Below are positions 59,898 to 64,000 of a DNA stretch of 64,000 nucleotides, in pieces. The translations under genes and the position numbers were made by a program. The notes below the pieces were generated by a model. That model did no database searches and was not told the origin of the DNA. It saw only the letters and a program-made list of their open reading frames with translations. Numbering within the stretch: position 1 is the stretch's first letter; every line of letters starts with the position of its first letter. This stretch comes from Vermamoeba vermiformis (Eukaryota; Tubulinea; Echinamoebida), in NCBI GenBank assembly GCA_045837725.1, contig JBEWZL010000038.1:88686-152685 (forward strand), written 5' to 3'.

Positions 59898-61508
59898 ATG
59901 AGAAATATTGTTTTCTCTTGCTTATTTTTATTGCTTGCAGGTGCTATCGACGCTGCTGTTTGGGGCGTATCAAATCGTCGTATAACGAAAGATGGCGAGC
60001 CCTTCGTTGTCAAAGGAGTCAATTACGCACCACTACCGCCTGGATCTCTTCCTACTGAAGCCACCCAATGGGGAGACTTGTTTCATGCTGATTGGGCTCA
60101 TTTGCATGACCGCGACATTCCCTTACTCCGCGCGGCGGGAGTGAATTCAATTCGTGTTTATCACCTGCAGTTGGTTTACCCAGGTCTGGACATCAACCTG
60201 TAAGTGCAATTTAACGACCGAGATATGGCACTGGCTTGGCGCATTTTCTAACCATTGCCTTAAGGAATCACAAGCCATTCTTCGACAAGTTGTACAACAA
60301 CGGCGTTGACCCTATTTACATCTTAATTACTTACGCACTCAGCGATGGCTTCACTCATTTGGGTCCTTTTGACACGAGACCAGAGGGCGTGGATTACGCG
60401 TTCCAAACAACGGATGGCAAGTGGTACACGTTAGACCCTGCGGCCGAGCCAGCGAACGCAGCTAAACGCGAGCAAGAAAAGAACATCATGGTAGAAATTG
60501 CCAAGAAGTATAAGGACGAACCAGCTGTCATGGGCTTCGTCATCGGCAACGAACAAAACGATGCTATCACGCGCTCGAATTGCAGGTACTGGCAGTGGCT
60601 GGACGAGATCGATGCAGCTGTCAAGCAACAGGCACCGAATTTGTTGACTGCAACTACTATTGTTGACGACGCAATGATAACTGTCGGCGAATCCGTTCGC
60701 TGCAACGGACTGGCCAACATGGACGTGTGGGGCATCAACTCGTACCGAGGCACTGCCACCACAGGCTTTCACTCATTGTTCGACGAATTCTCGTCACTCG
60801 TTAACGACAAAGCCTTGCTGATTACCGAGTTTGGTTGTCCAGCCAGTGCTCGGGAGGACAACGAATTCACGATGTTGCCCGAGAATTCTCGACTGCAAGC
60901 TGATTACTTGGAGTCACATTGGAACGACATCGTCCTTCACTTGAACGTCTGCTCTGGCGGCCATGTGTTCAGTTGGATCGACGAATGGTGGAAAAACAGC
61001 TTGCCGAACGAACAGACGCCCAACAACCTGGCTCAGAACTTTGCTTTTCCCGGGCAATGGGCCGATGAAGAGGCGTGGGGACTTCTTGCTGTCGCTGTGG
61101 ATTGCGAGGACATTTCGAACTGGGCTACCCGCGTTGATGAAGTCCTACCTCGTGCAGCGTACTACAGAATGGGCGTGTTGTTTGGTGCGTGGGGAACCGA
61201 GCCAGCAAATGGTTAGTACTAACCCTAGTCCTAATGCTTTTAGCACCATTTCTAATTTCGCCACAGTGTATGAGCCAATCAACTATCCTCTCTGCAATGG
61301 TAAATGGATTGGTACTTCTAATGCACCAAATACACCCTCAGGCATTGCCTTGCCAGTCGCTCAACAACCTGAGGCTCCTCCTACTACGACTCAGAGTCCT
61401 TCAGTCCTCACTGTTCCAGCAACAGAGAATGACCAAGTCAGCTCTGCAGCTGGCTACTTCTTTGGTCTAATTTATTGTATTATTTCCTTATTTTTATTCT
61501 TAAATTAA
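59898..61508 (+). CDS. Secreted, probably GPI-anchored glycoside hydrolase (glucanosyltransferase-like, clan A)
   Basis: ATG 59898 gives a signal peptide (IVFSCLFLLLAGAIDAA). The TIM-barrel core shows FVVKGVNYAPLPPG, RDIPLLRAAGVNSIRVYHL, the acid/base Glu in GFVIGNEQND (about 60540) and the nucleophile Glu in LLITEFGCPAS (about 60820), plus GHVFSWIDEWWKNS. This is clan GH-A, nearest in style to GH72 beta-1,3-glucanosyltransferases or related amoeba/fungal wall enzymes. Three exons: introns at ~60201-60265 and ~61212-61266. The C-terminal tail (P/T-rich, then AAGYFFGLIYCIISLFLFL) is a GPI-anchor signal. Inferred: remodelling of cell-wall or cyst-wall glucan. Confidence 0.87.
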
Positions 61509-61549
61509 ATTCATAATATGCTCTCTTAAAAATCTTGTGTTTTAATCAA

Positions 61550-63200
61550 ATGAATTGTAACTTGCTTGTGGTCAAATGCACAAATTTGGTGGTGACATGT
61601 TACCACACCGGCTGAGGTACTTTGGCCACTGATAAGTTTACAACCCAGGGTGGTGTTGAGATCCAGGAACTCAACATAATTTTAACATGTAACTAGACCC
61701 CTGAACTGGGGGCAATTTACTAAGATGGCAACAAAGTCCTGGAGAACAGAGGTACGTTGGCTCCAGCCAATCCAGTGTATTCCAAGTCACAGTTACTTGC
61801 ACTAGTCAACATCAATGACATGACCCACTAAGTTGGAGTTTGCTTGCAAAGTGCTTAATCTACACTTGGTGAGTCAGTGGCCAAGATTGACACAGGTGCT
61901 GCTGTATCTCTTGTCAATAAAGAAACTCACCACCTCTAAAGACCAGGGATGGTGAGAGACACCATCACTGGGTGATGTTAAGAATATTTTACAACAAGTG
62001 CATGAACCAGGACCTGTTCATCTAAGATCAGCAGTGTAAGTGAATTGGCATGAACAGAAGGCTGTAATAACCCCTCTAATCAGCTACAATGCAAGAGCAA
62101 CTGAACTTTCTCAACAGTGTTGAATCCAAGACCCATGCCCACCAATTACACAGAGCTGGCAAGATAACATGCCATGAAAAGAAAACCAAAACAAGAGTCT
62201 ATCAGCCTAATGAGAAAGTGTTAATTGATGTGGGCAAAAGAAACAGCGAAAAACACAAGAGAAGCTTATGAGGCCACAGTAGATGAAGAGCTCATTGGAG
62301 AAGAGGTGCACTTTCACTATTAATGAGGGTGAGCTTGCTGGTGGACGGTGCTTGGTAGGACATGAATGCATTGAACCTATGAATCTGGCAGATCTAATGA
62401 TCAGCTCAACAAACACCTCCAGACAAACAAAAACGGTGTCAGATACTATTGGGGTGTGAGGCAGATTCCATGGACTGTGAAGAGTTGGTGGATTGAAGTG
62501 AAAGACTCTATAGGCAAGAACTTGATCTGATAATACAATGGGACCATCAGCTGTTGGTATGATGGATCAAGATTTTTGCAGCCTCTCTCAATGTGTCTGC
62601 CAAATTCCCAGAAAGACAAATCAACATGGGCCTGGGAATATCTTTGTGTGGGGTAAACTTTCCTGCCAATTTCACCTGCTAGAGACTTGGATCATACTGT
62701 CCAGGATGTATGATCGACTTGTATCATCATCTCTGCCTGGTCAATATATTTATATCTCCTCATTGCTTTGAGGGTGGGATGATAGCAGGATAGAAAAAGG
62801 GTCCAAAGCTGTCAAGTGGAGATCTCTGTGGGGTCATTCATGGACTGTGCTATCAATTCATCATCCCATTCATAGAAATGGGCTTGGAAGATAAACATTT
62901 TGTGGATAATCCTTGTGGATGGATCGAGACCTAGGTAGAGAATAAGGATCTTTGTGCAAAAACTTGGAGAGTTAACTTATGGGCTGCAAGCTCCCGTTAA
63001 ATACTGAGAAGAGCATCAGAGGCTGGAAAAAGTGAGACAAGGAGAAGAGAATGAATATCCGCAGGATCAGAGGCCAAAGGCACCATTGAAGATCCAGTGC
63101 TCATAAGTGACGATGAGTGAACTATTGAGGCTTTTCAGTTGTTTCCTAAGAATGACATTAATAAAAAGGTGTTATTAACAAAAACAATATCAAATAAAGA
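61550..63200 (+). mobile_element. Decayed retroelement-like fossil (LTR class, Ty3/Gypsy-like guess)
   Basis: Compositionally unlike the rest of the window: less AT-rich and with no gene-like introns. At about 61878-61925 is a retroviral-type aspartic protease motif (DTGAAVSLV). Around 62120-62240 is a short stretch with the feel of an integrase end region (YQPNEKVLID). No paired long terminal repeats and no complete domain were seen. Heavily degraded, with many breaks, so probably old. Family and edges are uncertain; 61550 and 63200 are the limits of the odd composition. Confidence 0.45.
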
Positions 63201-63435
63201 TAATCCAACCTCAATTAAATTAAAAAAAAAACAGATTTGATCCGCATCTTACTTTTAATGGAAATTTTTGGTGTAGCTTTCGAAACTTTCGAAAATTCTT
63301 CAATCTCAATCGCTTTAATTTGTTTATTTTTCTCCTTTTCCGTGGTGAGGTTTGTCCATCCGAGAGTTCATCCGGATCAGATTCAGATGCAGATTCAGAT
63401 CTGGTTTCATAGTCGAGTGTTGTGTCCACATTCAT
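63122..63435 (-). CDS. Possible small acidic-then-basic protein, weak
   Basis: ATG 63435-63433, exon 1 63435-63253, donor GTAAGA, intron to AG at 63146, exon 2 63145-63122 ending TAG. 68 codons. The first half is acidic (YETRSESASESDPDELSD), the second very basic (SPRKRRKINKLKRLRLKNF), as in small nuclear or RNA-binding proteins. The splice sites keep the frame, which is the main support. It sits between the fossil element and the satellite, so it could be part of the element instead. Confidence 0.3.
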
Positions 63436-63489
63436 ATATACTACAGGGCTTGGCCAAACAGGGCTAGCCCTCAAATCTATTCTAAAAGT

Positions 63490-63750
63490 AACGGAAGCAA
63501 TGCAAGTTTTTAAGTGCTTGTGAAGTGATGAGAGTTGTCGAGCACTGACGAGAGTCAGTTGAGCAACTGACGGTAAAGCGACAATGATGTGACACTAATG
63601 ATGTAACGCAATGATGTAGTGTGTGAAAATTAAGCGAACACTATTGGTGCTTGACACTGACAGTCATGACATGACGAGTGCTTGAGCACTGATGTGAACA
63701 CTAGCGAAGTGCTTGAAACACTAGCAAGAAGTTGCCGAAGCTCTTTTTAG
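63490..63750. repeat. Field of short imperfect repeats
   Basis: Contains AATGATGTGAC, AATGATGTAAC and AATGATGTAGT in close order, several GAGCACTGA/AGTGCTTGAG pieces that form small palindromes, and AACACTAGCGAAGTGCTTG next to AACACTAGCAAG. Unlike the genic part of the window. Directly precedes the AAAATT satellite. Confidence 0.5.
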
Positions 63751-63754
63751 GTTG

Positions 63755-63979
63755 ATAAATTAAAATTAAAATTAAAATTAAAATTAAAATTAAAATTAAA
63801 AAAATTAAAAATTAAAAAAAAATTAAAAAAATTAAAATTAAAATTAAAATTAAAAAAAAATTAAAAAAAAAATTAAAAATTAAAAAAATTAAAATTAAAA
63901 TTAAAATTAAAATTAAAATTAAAATTAAAATTAAAATTAAAATTAAAATTAAAATTAAAATTAAATTAAAATTAAAATT
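63755..63979. repeat. AAAATT-type hexanucleotide satellite
   Basis: About 220 bases of tandem AAAATT with slipped copies that carry longer A runs around 63800-63890 and a regular block from 63891 to 63965. A simple sequence array, probably prone to copy-number change and assembly error. The window ends ~20 bases after it. Confidence 0.9.
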
Positions 63980-64000
63980 TGAATCATGTATTCGTTGGTG

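Noticed and set aside
63755-63979. AAAATT array as a telomere
   Set aside because: Lacks the G-rich strand of known telomere repeats and is followed by non-repeat sequence.

Overview
This is 64 kb of nuclear DNA from a gene-dense, intron-rich eukaryotic microbe. About 35 protein genes lie on both strands, usually a few hundred bases apart. Introns are mostly 45-100 nt, begin GTACGT or GTAAGT, and usually carry a CTAAC/CTAAT branch site 8-16 nt before the AG. The standard code is used and stop codons are TAA, TGA or TAG. The gene set is unicellular in flavour: fungal-type CHO2 phosphatidylethanolamine methyltransferase, a sedolisin protease, a GPI-anchored glucanosyltransferase-like enzyme, many F-box proteins and several bacterial-like enzymes. 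An amoebozoan, heterolobosean or early opisthokont-grade protist would fit; I cannot fix the lineage from sequence alone. No rRNA, tRNA or CRISPR was seen.

Layout. 1-5.1 kb: the end of MAD1, a kelch-like/coiled-coil/RING protein, an F-box/zinc protein and an ankyrin protein. 5.1-8.5 kb: an accessory-looking pocket with a SAM-like plus P-loop NTPase gene of CRN/STAND type and a bacterial-like C39-fold peptidase, with two copies of a ~40 bp repeat. 8.6-21.7 kb: homogentisate dioxygenase, TARBP1-type tRNA methyltransferase, acyl-CoA oxidase with an N-terminal PTS2, and CHO2. 21.9-34.3 kb: a head-to-head F-box pair, a secreted coiled-coil protein, a Tim17-family protein, a mitochondrial carrier, a CinA/nucleotidylyltransferase fusion and a membrane protein. 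34.4-46.1 kb: sedolisin, F-box/LRR, a Mediator-like protein, V-ATPase c'', a DUF3592-like membrane protein, an ER J-protein with a zinc finger, a cysteine-rich secreted protein and a PNPOx-like flavoprotein. 46.4-61.5 kb: TPR protein, YtcJ-type amidohydrolase, a bacterial-type APH/P-loop kinase fusion, alpha/beta hydrolase, a DUF4476-like small protein, ELP4, ARM-repeat protein, GNAT and a glucanosyltransferase-like enzyme.

From 61.5 kb to the end the character changes. A heavily decayed retroelement-like stretch carries a retroviral-type aspartic protease motif. It is followed by a small candidate gene, a field of short imperfect repeats and about 220 bp of AAAATT-type satellite. This looks like the edge of a repeat-rich or subtelomeric region.

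Functional themes: peroxisomal and mitochondrial catabolism (HGD, ACOX, carrier, Tim17-family), lipid synthesis (CHO2), translation and tRNA modification (TARBP1 Gm18, ELP4 wobble uridine), ubiquitin ligase adaptors (four F-box proteins and one RING), and enzymes that look bacterial in architecture but are split by spliceosomal introns and so are probably old residents.
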